Assembly (NCBI GenBank): GCA_002506535.1
Contig: DAXT01000012.1
Span: 1-31,831 of the forward strand
Direction of reading: 5' to 3'
DNA from: Methanothrix harundinacea
GTDB taxonomy: Archaea > Halobacteriota > Methanosarcinia > Methanotrichales > Methanotrichaceae
Length of the DNA: 31,831 nucleotides
The notes beneath the pieces were generated by a model. It did not search any database. It worked only from the letters and a program-made list of their open reading frames with translations, and was not told the origin of the DNA. Position 1 is the first letter of the stretch, and each line of letters starts with the position of its first letter. The translations under genes were made by a program, and so were the position numbers. Below are positions 31,113-31,831 of this stretch, in pieces.

Positions 31113-31120
31113 TTTATATG
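31113..31120 (+). promoter_or_regulatory. TATA box of the WD40 gene
   Basis: TTTATATG is centred about 47 nt before the ATG at 31163. The predicted RNA start near 31142 leaves a short leader with AGGAG. Confidence 0.5.
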
Positions 31121-31162
31121 ATTAGAACCTGCATAAGTGCCAAAATAGGAGCTGCATATAAG

Positions 31163-31831
31163 ATGACAAAGAGAGGGATGGAATTTACAGCTAAAACAAA
31201 GAAGCAAGATGTCAATACCAAGCTCACTAAACATCCAGCTTTTAGAATCCGTCATAGTCTACGAGGTCATGAAAGTATGATCCTCAGGATTGCCTTATCT
31301 CCAGATGGAAGTATTATTGCATCTTCCTCTAAAGACGGAAAAGTACTGCTTTGGGATGCGGCGAGCGGTAGACTTCTGCATACATTTAACCATAATTTGT
31401 CAGTTAATTGTTTATCATGGTCTCCGAACGGAAATGTTCTTGCGTCAGCTACAGATCGTATTCATCTTTGGGATTTAAATACAGGGGAAAAAATCGGATC
31501 ATTGATCGATAATCGACCATCTCATATTTCAGATATTTCCTGGTCACCCAACGGCGATATTCTTGCTTCATCTTCGAGCAATGTTTTACTTTGGGATATA
31601 AAAAGCGGTAAAATTTTACATAATTTAAATCTTGTTCCACCTAACTGTGGATTTTTATTTAACTGTTTTATACCTAAAATCCGCTTAGCATGGTCTCCGA
31701 ACGGAGATGTTCTTGCATTGGGTACAATGGAATATGTGATTCTATATGATCCGAAAACCGGGGAAAAAATTGGATCATTAAATAATTATCTACAATTACT
31801 AACTCCAATTATAGTCATGAACCTAACTATT
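31163..31831 (+). CDS. WD40-repeat protein, 3' end beyond the window
   Basis: The frame is open from the ATG at 31163 to the last base (223 codons, no stop), so the gene is cut by the window end. A lysine-rich 30-residue lead is followed by four WD40 blades with the usual SPDG/SPNG turn and WD/YD ending: LRGHESMILRIALSPDGS...VLLWDAASG (about 33-69), VNCLSWSPNGNVLAS...IHLWDLNTG (81-108), ISDISWSPNGDILAS...VLLWDIKSG (122-149) and IRLAWSPNGDVLALG...VILYDPKTG (173-200). More blades or an effector domain probably follow. Codon use is AT-rich, unlike every other gene here, a sign of horizontal transfer. The start has AGGAG about 11 nt upstream; M6 (31178) is an alternative. WD40 proteins scaffold complexes; in archaea some are fused to TIR, NTPase or kinase domains, but nothing here shows which. 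Confidence 0.88.
   Translation, partial: MTKRGMEFTAKTKKQDVNTKLTKHPAFRIRHSLRGHESMILRIALSPDGSIIASSSKDGKVLLWDAASGRLLHTFNHNLSVNCLSWSPNGNVLASATDRIHLWDLNTGEKIGSLIDNRPSHISDISWSPNGDILASSSSNVLLWDIKSGKILHNLNLVPPNCGFLFNCFIPKIRLAWSPNGDVLALGTMEYVILYDPKTGEKIGSLNNYLQLLTPIIVMNLTI

Noticed and set aside
30904..31113. 69-codon minus-strand ORF in the AT-rich region
   Set aside because: Its start overlaps a TATA sequence, there is no ribosome-binding site and the protein is low-complexity; chance ORF or decayed gene.

Overview
This is a GC-rich euryarchaeal window, almost certainly from a methanogen of the Methanothrix/Methanotrichaceae type. The taxon is inferred, not read directly. Support comes from a methanogenesis-marker-9 protein, RadB, an archaeal RecJ/GAN-type DHH nuclease, an adjacent secF-secD pair, an HPS-RraA fusion, archaeal TATA boxes (TTTATATA type) and Shine-Dalgarno sites resembling GGAGGTGATC.

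Layout. (1) 1-8700 is a surface/secretome block. It holds a NodB-fold protein that appears to have lost its metal ligands (minus strand), then on the plus strand a Cys-rich secreted protein, a PKD-repeat protein and a 1551-residue DUF11-repeat protein with internal duplications and a CC-x4 hexad repeat. (2) 8800-12000 (minus strand) is a tightly overlapped set: methanogenesis marker 9 protein, CitG-like protein, DUF447 flavoprotein, then RadB. (3) 12070-17730 is mixed housekeeping: a 40-residue desulforedoxin, an HDAC-family deacetylase, a radical SAM protein with a degenerate B12-type domain, a stand-alone LigD 3'-phosphoesterase (plus strand), a methyltransferase, an MJ1255-type glycosyltransferase and a dodecin lacking its usual flavin-binding residues. 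(4) 17960-24800 holds the GAN nuclease, a small secreted protein, dapF divergent from the HPS-RraA fusion over a shared TATA element, and secF-secD ending in a strong bidirectional hairpin terminator. (5) 24836-29433 holds an aminotransferase, two unknown proteins and two secreted Cache-domain proteins with no signalling output, separated by a six-copy 17-bp tandem repeat. (6) 29583-30749 encodes an M24 peptidase. Next to its promoter lies a 96-bp element with perfect 15-bp terminal inverted repeats. Past this element the DNA turns abruptly AT-rich and carries a WD40-repeat gene that runs off the window end. This looks like the edge of an acquired island.

How genes may work together. The marker-9/CitG/DUF447 genes overlap by 4 nt, so they are probably co-translated and share an unknown methanogen-linked role. 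SecD and SecF form one translocase accessory complex that could serve the many exported proteins here. The most open questions are the marker-9 operon, the AUU-start candidate for HPS-RraA, the Cys-hexad surface protein and the island edge with its WD40 protein. No tRNA, rRNA or CRISPR array was seen.
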